Source: Clostridium ihumii AP5
GTDB taxonomy: Bacteria > Bacillota > Clostridia > Clostridiales > Clostridiaceae
Direction of reading: 5' to 3'
Assembly: GCF_000612845.1 (NCBI RefSeq)
Contig: NZ_CCAT010000046.1
Span: 62,001 to 126,000 of the forward strand
Length of the DNA stretch: 64,000 nucleotides
The notes under the pieces were generated by a model. The model saw nothing but the letters and a program-made list of their open reading frames with translations, searched no databases and was not told where the DNA came from. Positions 28,365 to 38,001 of the stretch are shown piece by piece. The first letter of the stretch is position 1. Every line of letters begins with the position of its first letter. The translations under genes and the position numbers were made by a program.

Positions 28365-30164
28365 TTAAACTACATATTCTTCTAAACTCTCTCTAAAGTA
28401 TCTTGCTATCTCATTAAATTCATTTATACTTTCTGTAAGATTTCTTATTTCTTCTGTATAAACATTAACATTAGCACTTACTTCTTGTGATGATGCTGAG
28501 TTTTGTTCTGCTGTTGCAGCTAATGTTTCTATAGTGTCGTTCATTCCAGCTATAGACATTGCTCTATCATCTAAATTTTCTATTGTGTGTATCATTGTTG
28601 CTGCAACAGTTTTTACTGATACTGCAGTTTCCTTATTAGTTTCCCTTACAGACTCTAATCCTGATGTTTCTTTTTGAAGTATATCATATTCACTTTCTAT
28701 TTTATTAACTAAACTTCCTATATCACCAACAAACTCACTTAACTTACTATTTATTTCTTTAACTGCATCTTTAGTCTGCTCTGCTAGTTTTCTAACTTCT
28801 TCTGCAACAACAGCAAAACCTCTTCCTTGTTCTCCTGCTCTTGCTGCTTCTATTGATGCATTTAATGCTAATAGATTAGTTTGATCTGATATTTGAGCTA
28901 CAATTGATACTATATTAGTTATATCCTTAGCTCTTTCACCTAATTTTGTTCCTTTTAATTTAACATCTTGGAATCCAGTTAAAGTTTCTAATATATTTTT
29001 ACTTGTTTCCTCTACTTTTAAATAACTATCATTTATCTTTCCTATAGTAGATTCTAACTCTTCTTTATTTTTATTTTCATCTTCAACTATATCTTTAAGT
29101 GCAGATATATTGTCGTTTAATACAGATGCTGCACTTTCAGTATTATTTGCTTGTTCAACCGATGTATCAGCAACTTCGTTTACAACACTAACAATTTCTC
29201 CAGAAGCTGAGTACATATTTTCTGATATATTTCCAAGTTTATCAGCAAAAGATGTTAATTCATCTGTTATTCCTTTTAATCCTATAAACTCTCTTTTCAT
29301 TCCTTTTATATGTTCATTTAATCTGTTATAAATGACTTCAAATTCATCATTTGTTGTAAGACTACTTTCTTCCATGAATTTTTTACCATTTAAATTATCA
29401 ATAACTTTATATATATGATTTAATGGCATCATTAAAACCTTAGTTGAAATGCCACTTAATCCACCACCTAATATTCCTATTATTAGCGCCTTCCATATAC
29501 TTTTAAGACCTACTAATGGAATACTTAAAACAAATAAAGTAACAAAAGTAAACAGTGCAACTTTTAAAGAAACACTTTTTAACATTCCAAGTGACAATAC
29601 TTCATTTATCCTATAATGCTTTTTATATTTAATATCTTCATTAAATGTAATTTTAACTTTCATTGTTGTATCGTTATGCTCTATAACTTCAAATTCTGCT
29701 TTTTCATTAAAATATAAAAAACTTCCTTCAAGCATACCAATAAAGTAATCAAACATACGTCTTTTAGATTTATAAGTTATAACTGCTTCTCTGTTAGATA
29801 TAGCCACTATATCTACACTTGGCGGATTAGCACCTGGCAGTTTTTTAGTCATAGCATAATGAATATCTTGTAGTGATTTTAAAAATGAATAAGTATTATC
29901 TTTCTTAAAAAATACTTTTAAATCTTCTGCAAATGAGTAAATATTGTCATGTCCAATTTTTAACCATAACTCTTTTGTGCTAATTCCCTTATGTTTACAA
30001 ATGTATTCTATAAACCTATCTACCTTTGCATCATCAACATCTTCAGCTGGTGAAAAGAATTTTTTCTTTATAAACCCAGCACTTGACATAGCTTCATCCA
30101 CAAAATCATTTCCATAAAGTTTTCTACATGTTTTAAACCATGCACTTACAGCTGTACCCTTCAT
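28365..30164 (-). CDS. H-NOX heme sensor fused to a methyl-accepting chemotaxis protein
   Basis: Residues 1 to about 185 are an H-NOX (HNOB) domain collinear with that of Thermoanaerobacter Tar4. Proximal heme ligand His102 (DIHYAM), Y131-x-S133-x-R135 for the heme propionates, and Pro115 are present. So are Trp9, Asn74 and Tyr140, the distal-pocket residues linked to O2 binding in Tar4. Two membrane segments follow (about 197-245), then a linker and the chemoreceptor signalling domain (tip [16 protein letters not shown]). The gas-sensing domain is cytoplasmic at the N-terminus. AAAGGGGG precedes the ATG. It is monocistronic and probably steers the cell from O2 or NO. Confidence 0.94.
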   Translation of the reverse strand: MKGTAVSAWFKTCRKLYGNDFVDEAMSSAGFIKKKFFSPAEDVDDAKVDRFIEYICKHKGISTKELWLKIGHDNIYSFAEDLKVFFKKDNTYSFLKSLQDIHYAMTKKLPGANPPSVDIVAISNREAVITYKSKRRMFDYFIGMLEGSFLYFNEKAEFEVIEHNDTTMKVKITFNEDIKYKKHYRINEVLSLGMLKSVSLKVALFTFVTLFVLSIPLVGLKSIWKALIIGILGGGLSGISTKVLMMPLNHIYKVIDNLNGKKFMEESSLTTNDEFEVIYNRLNEHIKGMKREFIGLKGITDELTSFADKLGNISENMYSASGEIVSVVNEVADTSVEQANNTESAASVLNDNISALKDIVEDENKNKEELESTIGKINDSYLKVEETSKNILETLTGFQDVKLKGTKLGERAKDITNIVSIVAQISDQTNLLALNASIEAARAGEQGRGFAVVAEEVRKLAEQTKDAVKEINSKLSEFVGDIGSLVNKIESEYDILQKETSGLESVRETNKETAVSVKTVAATMIHTIENLDDRAMSIAGMNDTIETLAATAEQNSASSQEVSANVNVYTEEIRNLTESINEFNEIARYFRESLEEYVV

Positions 30165-30318
30165 CTTTTTTCCCCCTTTATAATAAATACAAAATTTTTA
30201 AGTTAGTATTTATAATTCCTTCTATAAAAATTAATAAAATATTTACTTTTACTAGATTACCATTTTAACACATATTTTTCTTTTTTAATAGATATTATTA
30301 ATTAATTGTTTTTATCGC

Positions 30319-31827
30319 TTATTGTTTTACATTACAATAAAAGAAAAATTCAACACCTACTTCAGTATTTCTTACTCCATACTGAAAACCATGAAGTTCT
30401 AATATATTTTTTACTATTGAAAGACCAAGCCCACTTCCTCCTAATTTTCTTGTTCTTGATTTATCAACTTTATAGAACTTCTTCCAAACACGTTCTAATT
30501 CTTCATCACTTAATTTATTGCATGTATTTTCAAAGCTTACCCTTATAATACCATTTTCTTCTCTAGTTGTTATGAAAATAGTTCCATTTTCTTCTGTATA
30601 TCTTAAAGCATTTGTTAAAAAGTTCGTTATTACTTGTTCCATTCTAAACTTATCAGCCTCTATTGTTGCTATACTATAATAATTTTCATATACCTCTATG
30701 TGTTTATCTTGTATTTTATTAGATAAAATTCTTACCATATTATGAATTAATTCTACTAAATTAAAAACAGATAAATTTAAATCTACTGATTCACTTTCAA
30801 GTGCCGATAATTCTAGCATATCTTTTACTAAATTGCTCATCCTATTAGTTTCTTGAATTATTATATCTAGTGATTCAGCGCTCTCTTCCATTGTAAATAC
30901 ACCATCTTTTAGTCCCTCTGTATAACCTTGAATTATAGTTATTGGTGTCTTTAATTCATGAGATGCAGCTGCAACAAATTCTTTTCTAATCTGATCTAGT
31001 TTTCTTTCTTTTTCAATATCTCTTTGCAATTGTATATTGGCACTTTGTAAACATGTTAATGCACTGTTTAAATTTTCAGAAAGAAAATTTAAAGTAACTG
31101 CAAGATCTCCAATTTCATCTTGTGATTCAACTTGACACTTTTCACTGAAATCTAAAGTACTCATTTTCTTTGCTTTTTCAGATACTTTTCTTAATGGATT
31201 AGTTATCATATTTGAGTATACATATGATAATAGTATTATTATAAATATTGCAACTGCATAAAAGAATTTATAAAATTCCTCTATAACACTTATTCCCTCA
31301 CTTATTGGAAGTAGTGAGGCTGTAGATATTATTATGCTGCTATTATCGATTTTAGCACATACCAAATCTTTATTGTCATTATAAGACCCTTCTACCTTAA
31401 ATATAACTAACTTCCCTGTAAGTAGTCTATTCATTACATTTGCGTCTTTTTCCATTTCATTTATTATATCTATAATGTATCTTCTTCTCTTGTTTCCACC
31501 TTCACCAACCTCAATATTTATTGCAATAGGAAGTTCTGGTCTATTCTCTACAACTGCTACATACATACCATTTTTTTCTTCATATTGCTTTATTAAAGTT
31601 GTAACTTCATTATAATCATGAAGTTTATTATATTCATCTATAAATTTTAAAGTATTTACTTGTATATTACTACTTTTCTTATTAAAATACATACTTTCAA
31701 AAAATATTCTTTGAACTATTAATGTAAAGCTCAAAAACAATATAAAAACTACTGTTGTTATTAAAAATAGCTTTTTTGAGATACTTTTATTTATACTATC
31801 AATATACAATCTATACTTCTTCTTCAT
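30319..31827 (-). CDS. Sensor histidine kinase, HisKA/HAMP type
   Basis: This 502-residue kinase has two membrane segments (about 20-40 and 165-190) around an extracytoplasmic sensor of about 125 residues. A HAMP domain, HisKA (AASHELKTPITIIQGYTEGL, phospho-acceptor His in SHELKTP) and HATPase_c (NFLTNALRYTEENG, GGSGLGLSIVKN) follow. Its ATG lies inside the end of the regulator gene (17-base overlap), so the two are co-translated partners. The signal is unknown. Confidence 0.95.
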   Translation of the reverse strand: MKKKYRLYIDSINKSISKKLFLITTVVFILFLSFTLIVQRIFFESMYFNKKSSNIQVNTLKFIDEYNKLHDYNEVTTLIKQYEEKNGMYVAVVENRPELPIAINIEVGEGGNKRRRYIIDIINEMEKDANVMNRLLTGKLVIFKVEGSYNDNKDLVCAKIDNSSIIISTASLLPISEGISVIEEFYKFFYAVAIFIIILLSYVYSNMITNPLRKVSEKAKKMSTLDFSEKCQVESQDEIGDLAVTLNFLSENLNSALTCLQSANIQLQRDIEKERKLDQIRKEFVAAASHELKTPITIIQGYTEGLKDGVFTMEESAESLDIIIQETNRMSNLVKDMLELSALESESVDLNLSVFNLVELIHNMVRILSNKIQDKHIEVYENYYSIATIEADKFRMEQVITNFLTNALRYTEENGTIFITTREENGIIRVSFENTCNKLSDEELERVWKKFYKVDKSRTRKLGGSGLGLSIVKNILELHGFQYGVRNTEVGVEFFFYCNVKQ

Positions 31828-32500
31828 CTTTTACCTCAAACTTATATCCAAATCCTCTTACTGTTTGAATATACTTTGATTTTTCCTTTAGCTTTTCTCT
31901 AAGTCTTTTTACACTTGTATCAACAACCCTAAAATCTCCTATGAAATTATATCCCCAAACACCATCTAATATTTGTTCTCTAGTTAGTACTATATCTTTA
32001 TTTTTTACAAAATACATAAGTAGTGAAAACTCTGTTGGTGTAAGTGAAAGGCTTTCTTTATCCACAGTTACATTATGTGCTTTCTCATTTATGCACAATC
32101 CATTAAACTCATACACATCTTCTTCTTTTTCTTCACCATATGTTCTTTTAATTAAAGCATTTACTTTAGCTACCAATAATTTAGGACTAAATGGCTTAGT
32201 TTCATAGTTATCAACACCAATTCCAAAGGCTAATAACTTATCCTCTTCCTCACCCTTAGCACTTATCATAATTACAGGTACTTCATAATCTTTTCTAATT
32301 AATTTAAGTGCTTCAAACCCATCCATTATAGGCATCATTATATCTAACAATACTAAATGTACTTCATTGCTTTTTAATTTATTTAATGCGTCAACACCAT
32401 TAGACGCTTGTAATACATTGTAATTCTCTCTTCCTAAATATGCCGCCAATAGTTTTCTTATACTCTCTTCATCATCAACTACTAAAATCGTTTTATTCAT
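31811..32500 (-). CDS. Two-component response regulator, OmpR/PhoB family
   Basis: This 229-residue regulator has a receiver domain (1 to about 120; acidic pair DDEES, phospho-acceptor in LLDIMMP, Lys in TKPFSP) and a C-terminal winged helix. The latter has LTPTEFSLLMYF and VDTSVKRLREKL. It is the first gene of the pair with the HisKA kinase. TGGGGTGA precedes the ATG. Neither flanking gene is an obvious target. Confidence 0.95.
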   Translation of the reverse strand: MNKTILVVDDEESIRKLLAAYLGRENYNVLQASNGVDALNKLKSNEVHLVLLDIMMPIMDGFEALKLIRKDYEVPVIMISAKGEEEDKLLAFGIGVDNYETKPFSPKLLVAKVNALIKRTYGEEKEEDVYEFNGLCINEKAHNVTVDKESLSLTPTEFSLLMYFVKNKDIVLTREQILDGVWGYNFIGDFRVVDTSVKRLREKLKEKSKYIQTVRGFGYKFEVKDEEEV

Positions 32501-32720
32501 CTTAAAATCACCCCATAAAATTATTCTATTTTATAATTTATTAAACATTATAAATTTTAAATTTCTAATCTAATCTTTCAAATTATGCTTTTATCATTTG
32601 ATAATTATAGTTTTATATTTGATTCCTATATTATATATTATCTTATATTCTTTTCATTATCATTACAAAATCTTATATTTTTAATCTAAATATTGAAATA
32701 TTTATATAAATACTAAAAAA

Positions 32721-32746
32721 GGAGAGAACACTTTTCTCTCCCTAAC
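32721..32746 (-). terminator. Rho-independent terminator after sleC
   Basis: On the minus strand GGAGAGAA pairs with TTCTCTCC (32734-32741 with 32721-32728), followed by TTTTTT, just after the sleC stop. Confidence 0.9.
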
Positions 32747-32752
32747 TTATCT

Positions 32753-34126
32753 TTATTCAATTGGAAAATCTATTGTTGGCATGTCAAGTCCTCTACCTGT
32801 AATAAATGTTGGTGGTACAAATATTCCAAGTTCTCTTGATATATTTTCAAGTTCATTATCATTTAGACCAATTGATCCTCTAAGTTCTGCAATTTTACTT
32901 ACTCCAACATATATATTAGATATTTGATACCATGTTGCATAATCAACTTTTCCTGTCTGTGGCAAATTAAATATTTGTTGAAAAACTTTTACACTTTCAG
33001 CTGTAGTAGGCCCATAAACTCCATCTACTGCAACTTTAGGTATTAGTGGATAGTTTTGTGAGATTCTATTTAAATAAGTTTGAACATTTCTTACTGGTTC
33101 TCCATTACTTCCTATTTCTAGTGTATATCCTGGATAAGATTTAGGTATTCCTGAAACTTTAGGTGCTTTTTCTAAATCTATATCGTTACCATAAAAATGT
33201 GTTAAAATTTCATATGGAGTTTTACCTTGATCTCCTAGATACTTACTTCCCCACTGTGTTAGCCAACCAGGACATTTTACTCTTTCACCATCGCAATATT
33301 GAGTTAATAAAGGCTGTTTTGCACCTCTTCTTTTTATATAGCTTGTAAATATTTCGTCAACAATCCTACTTATATTATCAAATATATTTCTTCCATAACT
33401 AAATGCATGGTCAAAAGCAGTTGAATTTGTAATAGTATACTTATATCCTTTTCCCTCATACCATTCTGTAAAAACTCTATTTAATGTAAATGATAATATG
33501 CAATATATATTAGCTCTTATTGTACTTTCTGGCCATGTTGCATATATCTCTGAACTTGCTACGTTTTTAATATAATCTTTAAAAGGTACTGTGTAGTTTG
33601 GAGCTCCTGTATTTGTTGGAGTTCCCGCATGTACTATAACATATTCTGGAACACTTACTTGATCTAAAACAACAAATCCTCCACCAGGTGATTTAGGTAA
33701 TGTTTTTTCAGGTGCTTCTGGAATTTTAGGTGGAAAATTTCCATAAAGCCTGTTTGGTTGAACATCTATAACCTCTTCTTTTACTTCTGTTTCTCTCATG
33801 TTTCCTGTTTCCATTAGATTTATATCTTGTACTGCTGTAACATCTGGTAATATTTGTGCATTTTTTATAACTACCTCTTTAAAGCCTTCACCTCTTACTG
33901 TTATGTCCCAAAGGCTATATGGTCTTTCAGTATACTCAGGCTTTTGACTTAATTCTATTGGTGGTGCACCTACATCTACAACTTCTGTTTGTCCTATAAC
34001 ATTAGTTTTTAAGTTTATAACATCACTTTTATTTTCTGATGGATTTAATATTACATTAATATCTTTTAACGGTACATAACTTTTGCCTTTATACACATTT
34101 ACTAAAATTTTACCTTTATCCGCCAT
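32753..34126 (-). CDS. sleC: Spore cortex-lytic enzyme precursor SleC
   Basis: SleC is stored as a zymogen in the spore and degrades cortex peptidoglycan after Csp proteases remove its propeptide at germination. This 457-residue protein has an N-terminal pre-pro region with an Ig-like beta fold (to about 150). A SpoIID-like catalytic domain follows (about 155-330; VPEYVIVHAG, ASSEIYATWPESTIRAN). A peptidoglycan-binding domain comes next (about 342-400; GEPVRNVQTYLNR, DGVYGPTTAESVKVFQ). The processing site should lie near residues 148-155. GGTGAGGAG precedes the ATG. The csp genes are about 2 kb upstream on the same strand. Confidence 0.92.
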   Translation of the reverse strand: MADKGKILVNVYKGKSYVPLKDINVILNPSENKSDVINLKTNVIGQTEVVDVGAPPIELSQKPEYTERPYSLWDITVRGEGFKEVVIKNAQILPDVTAVQDINLMETGNMRETEVKEEVIDVQPNRLYGNFPPKIPEAPEKTLPKSPGGGFVVLDQVSVPEYVIVHAGTPTNTGAPNYTVPFKDYIKNVASSEIYATWPESTIRANIYCILSFTLNRVFTEWYEGKGYKYTITNSTAFDHAFSYGRNIFDNISRIVDEIFTSYIKRRGAKQPLLTQYCDGERVKCPGWLTQWGSKYLGDQGKTPYEILTHFYGNDIDLEKAPKVSGIPKSYPGYTLEIGSNGEPVRNVQTYLNRISQNYPLIPKVAVDGVYGPTTAESVKVFQQIFNLPQTGKVDYATWYQISNIYVGVSKIAELRGSIGLNDNELENISRELGIFVPPTFITGRGLDMPTIDFPIE

Positions 34127-34422
34127 AATCTACTCCTCACCCAACTTATAATTCATTATATTATATGTACATTTACATTTATTGTGATTTAATTATATAT
34201 TTTACATTATTTTTTATGTCTTAATTTAACCCTTTATTGTAAATTATTATTTCTAACCCTTACTTTTTATTGCGAATAATACTAATAAGTAGAAAGTATA
34301 CACCTGTCATATGCTAATTACATTATCATAATTTACTGTATTCTCTATCTTCTAAAAATAGAATTATTCTCCAATGATTATAATTTTAACTCTTAAAAAA
34401 ATTTAATTTTTTATATAAAAAA
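34127..34422. other. Intergenic region upstream of sleC
   Basis: About 300 AT-rich bases probably contain the sporulation promoter of sleC. No confident sigma-E, sigma-G or sigma-K consensus could be fixed by eye and no gene is present. Confidence 0.4.
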
Positions 34423-34445
34423 AGCTGAAACACAAAGTTTCAACT
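34423..34445 (-). terminator. Rho-independent terminator after the DUF3343 gene
   Basis: On the minus strand AGTTGAAAC pairs with GTTTCAGCT (one G-U pair) around a five-base loop, followed by T7. It separates the dehydratase-like pair from sleC. Confidence 0.85.
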
Positions 34446-34456
34446 CTTTTTATTCT

Positions 34457-34711
34457 TTATAATCCATAGACATTTCTTTTTTCTTTTTTCAAGGAAAAAA
34501 ATCCTTTAATAGTTATGTCATTTTCTTCTACCAATTTTTTTATTTTATCTTCATTTTCATATGAGTATTTTATTGATATTCCACAAAATGAAGATAATTT
34601 TCTAGGTGTCGGTGACACAACATATTTTATTTTATTTTGTTTTAATACCTTTTCAAGTTTAGTTCCCTCTGTGTAGTTATAAAATAATATATAATACTCT
34701 ATATTATCCAT
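34457..34711 (-). CDS. DUF3343 domain protein
   Basis: This 84-residue protein matches the small DUF3343 family of putative Se/S-carrier-like proteins. Typical features are the opening YYILFYNYTEGTKLEKVLK, the central VVSPTPRKLSSFCGISI with one conserved Cys, and a basic C-terminus. It lies 36 bases after the 2-hydroxyacyl-CoA-dehydratase-like gene, with AAGGAAG before the ATG, so the two are likely partners. No biochemical role is established. Confidence 0.75.
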   Translation of the reverse strand: MDNIEYYILFYNYTEGTKLEKVLKQNKIKYVVSPTPRKLSSFCGISIKYSYENEDKIKKLVEENDITIKGFFSLKKEKRNVYGL

Positions 34712-34747
34712 AGATATCTTCCTTTTACAAAACAGTTCTTCTAGAAA

Positions 34748-36007
34748 TTACATAATTTCTAAGAATGCCTCTATTCTTGTTTTTATTTGTCCTGAATCTT
34801 CATTTCCATAATCTGTTTCAATTCTTATTACAGGTACATTTTCTTTCTTTAATTCTTCTTGCAACTTATTTGATTCTATTGAATAAGTATGGCAGAAAGA
34901 TAATCCAAAATCTATAACACCATCTACATCATATTCTTTTACATATCTTAAAACATCTTCTACTCTGCCTTCGTTTGGTGTAAAACAAGCACAGTTTATA
35001 TTTAAATATCTGTTAGCTAAATTAGTCACTAAATCATCTAAAGTTTCACCTTTGTCACTAACTAGGTTTTCAAAATATCTTGTTCCTGTACAGGATTCTT
35101 CTGCAACAACTTCAGCATTTAAATTTTCTATTATGTAATGTAATTTCCAGTTTGGTAATGCCATTGGTGTTCCTGTTATTAATATTCTTTTTTTACCTGT
35201 ATCTTTTAAAGTTTTTATTCTCTCTTCTAGTTCATCACATAGCTCATTAACTTTAGCTATGAATCTTTCTGGTTCATCATAAAATGCTATTTGACTAATC
35301 AATAAAGAATCTAGTCCACTTATTGGAGCTGGTCTATGTTTTCTTAAGTCATAAAGTCTTTTTAATGCTTGTCTCTTTCTATTGCATATATCTATAGATT
35401 TTTTTAAGTTTTCTACAGTAACTTTATTGCCTGTGAATTCTTCCATTTTTTCTATAAATAATTTAATTTCATTTGCCCACATTTTAAAATCTTTTTCTCT
35501 TTTCATTTGTGGTAAATCCATAACATGAATTGGTTTTCTTTCTCCAATTATCTCCCATGCTTTTTTCTTTCCATCACAAGTAGTTTCCCCTACTACCATA
35601 TCACAAGCTAAGAAATACGGACATGTTCTGTCTACTAAAGCTCCTGTAAATGCCTTAATTAATGGACATAAGTTTTTAGGTAATACTTTTTCACCACCCG
35701 GAACCCAAAATTGTGATCCTGCACATAATCCTACGCCTATTGAATTTGTTGCTAATATAATCTCATCTGGTACAAATACGCAGAATGTTCCAACTACTTT
35801 TTTTCCTTCTTTTTTTGCATCTTCTAGTTCTTGAATTCTAAGTCCATGAACCTCTGAAACCACAAAGTTAAAGTAATTCATTCCTTCTGGTCTATTTTCC
35901 TGTTCCATATAAGTAGCACTATAAAGTTCTGGTAATATCTCACACAATTGATCATGTTTTTCTAAATCTACATTTAGACTTTTCCACATTTCTCTATAAT
36001 CCGCCAT
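34748..36007 (-). CDS. 2-hydroxyacyl-CoA dehydratase / double-cubane-cluster protein family
   Basis: This 419-residue Fe-S protein belongs to the HgdB/BcrC superfamily. Motifs are CPYFLACDMVVGETTCDGKKK (read as CPYFLACD then VVGETTCDGKKK, about 133-153), EESCTGTRYFE and NCACFTPNEGR, which supply cluster cysteines. These proteins reduce substrates with electrons from an ATP-dependent activator (HgdC type). Neither a second dehydratase subunit nor an activase is adjacent, which favours the stand-alone double-cubane group over a classical dehydratase. TTGGAGGATG precedes the ATG. It pairs with DUF3343 between cspC and sleC. The substrate is unknown. Confidence 0.82.
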   Translation of the reverse strand: MADYREMWKSLNVDLEKHDQLCEILPELYSATYMEQENRPEGMNYFNFVVSEVHGLRIQELEDAKKEGKKVVGTFCVFVPDEIILATNSIGVGLCAGSQFWVPGGEKVLPKNLCPLIKAFTGALVDRTCPYFLACDMVVGETTCDGKKKAWEIIGERKPIHVMDLPQMKREKDFKMWANEIKLFIEKMEEFTGNKVTVENLKKSIDICNRKRQALKRLYDLRKHRPAPISGLDSLLISQIAFYDEPERFIAKVNELCDELEERIKTLKDTGKKRILITGTPMALPNWKLHYIIENLNAEVVAEESCTGTRYFENLVSDKGETLDDLVTNLANRYLNINCACFTPNEGRVEDVLRYVKEYDVDGVIDFGLSFCHTYSIESNKLQEELKKENVPVIRIETDYGNEDSGQIKTRIEAFLEIM

Positions 36008-36133
36008 AATACATCCTCCAATATAATAATTTATTTAATCTTTGTGTATTTTTTTGTATTTTAAAATAAATTATGTCAATTAAATTCTATCATATTGTTG
36101 AATTATTTTTACAATATTCAAATAACTATAAAA

Positions 36134-36166
36134 AAATCAAATAGATCTAATATATCTATTTGATTT
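36134..36166 (-). terminator. Rho-independent terminator after cspC
   Basis: ATCAAATAGAT pairs with ATCTATTTGAT (36136-36146 with 36154-36164), with T6 on the minus strand. It closes the csp operon. Confidence 0.85.
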
Positions 36167-36180
36167 CTCCAATAAAATAA

Positions 36181-38001
36181 TTAAGGAATTCTTATAAAAA
36201 TTTTATCACTGAACATATCAGTATCATCCAATTTTTTAAGTTCATAACTTCTTGGCTCAGAATTTATTCCCCTTATTGTATCAAACATTCCTTCTAAATT
36301 AAAAATACCATATCCCCATTCCCTATTTGGGTATATGTCACCTTTTCTTTTTATAGTTCCACTATATAAATATGATTTTATTTTGCTTGCATATATATTA
36401 GGATCATTTCCTTCAACTATTGCCCATTGATAAAACAATGCCATACCACCTGCTAAAACAGCAGCCGCCACACTAGCCCCAGAAACATTAACTATATTTC
36501 CACCTGGAGAAATTGTCTGTACATTAATTCCACCAACAGTTACATCTGGCTTTATTCTATTATCCCTTGTATAACCACGTCCTGAATCAACTACTACACT
36601 ATTAGTATTTTGATTATAATAAGCAGCTGACAAGGCACTATAACTAGTGGATGGTACTGTTAATGTTATATATGGACTGGAATTTAAAAAGCCTGTATTT
36701 GTTCCCAATAGTTCCCTTTGATACATCCATATATCTATATCTCCAAATAATATATATTCACCTATTAAATTTAATCTCCATATTCCAGGTTTTATATCTT
36801 TAATTAGTACTATTATATTTTCATCACCATTATAATCATCTGGATAATTATATATAACCATTACACTTGTATTCTCAAAAATCAACTTTGCCTCTTTTGT
36901 TTTTTTTATTCTAGCTGGTATAGGCTCAATTATCTCCCCACTTGGTGAAACAATTCCAACCGATACTCTATCTGGTTTAGTTGCCCAAATTGTCAATATT
37001 AAATTTTTTTGATTTTGATCTACCCTAACTTCAACAGTATGAATATCTCCTGTCTTTTCAATTTTGCCTCTATAATGTGTTTCACTTTGCCCCTGACTTC
37101 CACATCCGGTGACAACTAGTGTTCCATTTGTCCTCGATATAGAATCAATATACCTTTCTACAATTGCACTAGCATCATGAGCTGCAAAATTAGTTGCCAG
37201 TGGTATATATATAACCATAGGCATCTTTAAATATTGCTTTAATTCATATAAATAATTAATTGCAAGTAATATGTCGGATGTTTGATAAACTGGATACTGA
37301 AGTCGTTCAAGACAATTTTGCCTCATAGCTCTATCACTAGCTTCTTGTAACTTAACTACAGCAAACTTGCAATTTGGAGCTGCGCCTTGTTCTATATTAA
37401 CCCCACGAGCACCTATTATTCCTGCCATCTGAGTACCATGCCCATTATCATCCTTGCTAAAAACAATACTATATGGATCCTCACCTTTTTTTGATGCTTC
37501 TATTGCCTTATTAATTTCACTATTACTATATTTATTTCCAAAATAATAGCCATTATTATTTTCCATATTTGAAGTTTGATCCCATATACTTAAAATTCTA
37601 CTTTTACCATCTTCACTTATAAATTCTGGACTTAAGTAATCTATTCCTGTATCTATAATACCTACAATTACACCATCTCCAGTTAAGTTTAAATATGAAT
37701 TACCGTGATATTTATTTATATTAGAAGCTTCTAATGGTGATACTGCAGTTAATGAATATATTATATTTCCTTCTACGTTTTTTATGTTTTTTACCTCTTT
37801 TACTAATCTATCTATTTCACCTACTTTTACTGCCAATATAGCATAAACAGAATTTATAATCATTGCACATGCATAATCTTTGTTTTTAAGTTCTGATACT
37901 ATATCCCCATAATATTCCACTATATATGCTTCATAATCATCACTTAAATAGTCTTTTCCACATTCATTATCTACTTTAGTTTTTTCCCTACTATTTTTCA
38001 T
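36181..38001 (-). CDS. cspC: Csp subtilisin-like germination protease, CspC type
   Basis: This 606-residue subtilase belongs to the Csp family that activates pro-SleC. After a prodomain (1 to about 100) the catalytic triad is Asp117 (IIDTGIDY), His188 (NGHGTQMAG) and Ser510 (SGASVAA). The usual oxyanion-hole Asn of the GTGNQG motif is Ser302 here (GCGSQG), so activity may be low. The jellyroll insertion typical of Csp proteins lies between His and Ser. The gene overlaps the end of cspBA by 11 bases. In C. difficile CspC is an inactive bile-salt signalling factor; in C. perfringens it keeps the triad. Confidence 0.9.
   Translation of the reverse strand: MKNSREKTKVDNECGKDYLSDDYEAYIVEYYGDIVSELKNKDYACAMIINSVYAILAVKVGEIDRLVKEVKNIKNVEGNIIYSLTAVSPLEASNINKYHGNSYLNLTGDGVIVGIIDTGIDYLSPEFISEDGKSRILSIWDQTSNMENNNGYYFGNKYSNSEINKAIEASKKGEDPYSIVFSKDDNGHGTQMAGIIGARGVNIEQGAAPNCKFAVVKLQEASDRAMRQNCLERLQYPVYQTSDILLAINYLYELKQYLKMPMVIYIPLATNFAAHDASAIVERYIDSISRTNGTLVVTGCGSQGQSETHYRGKIEKTGDIHTVEVRVDQNQKNLILTIWATKPDRVSVGIVSPSGEIIEPIPARIKKTKEAKLIFENTSVMVIYNYPDDYNGDENIIVLIKDIKPGIWRLNLIGEYILFGDIDIWMYQRELLGTNTGFLNSSPYITLTVPSTSYSALSAAYYNQNTNSVVVDSGRGYTRDNRIKPDVTVGGINVQTISPGGNIVNVSGASVAAAVLAGGMALFYQWAIVEGNDPNIYASKIKSYLYSGTIKRKGDIYPNREWGYGIFNLEGMFDTIRGINSEPRSYELKKLDDTDMFSDKIFIRIP

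Noticed and set aside
32581-32634. Possible reversed copy of the dispersed repeat (TATAGGAATCAAA ... TATCAAATGATA on the minus strand)
   Set aside because: Only two short words match and the spacing differs from other copies; AT-rich chance similarity is likely.
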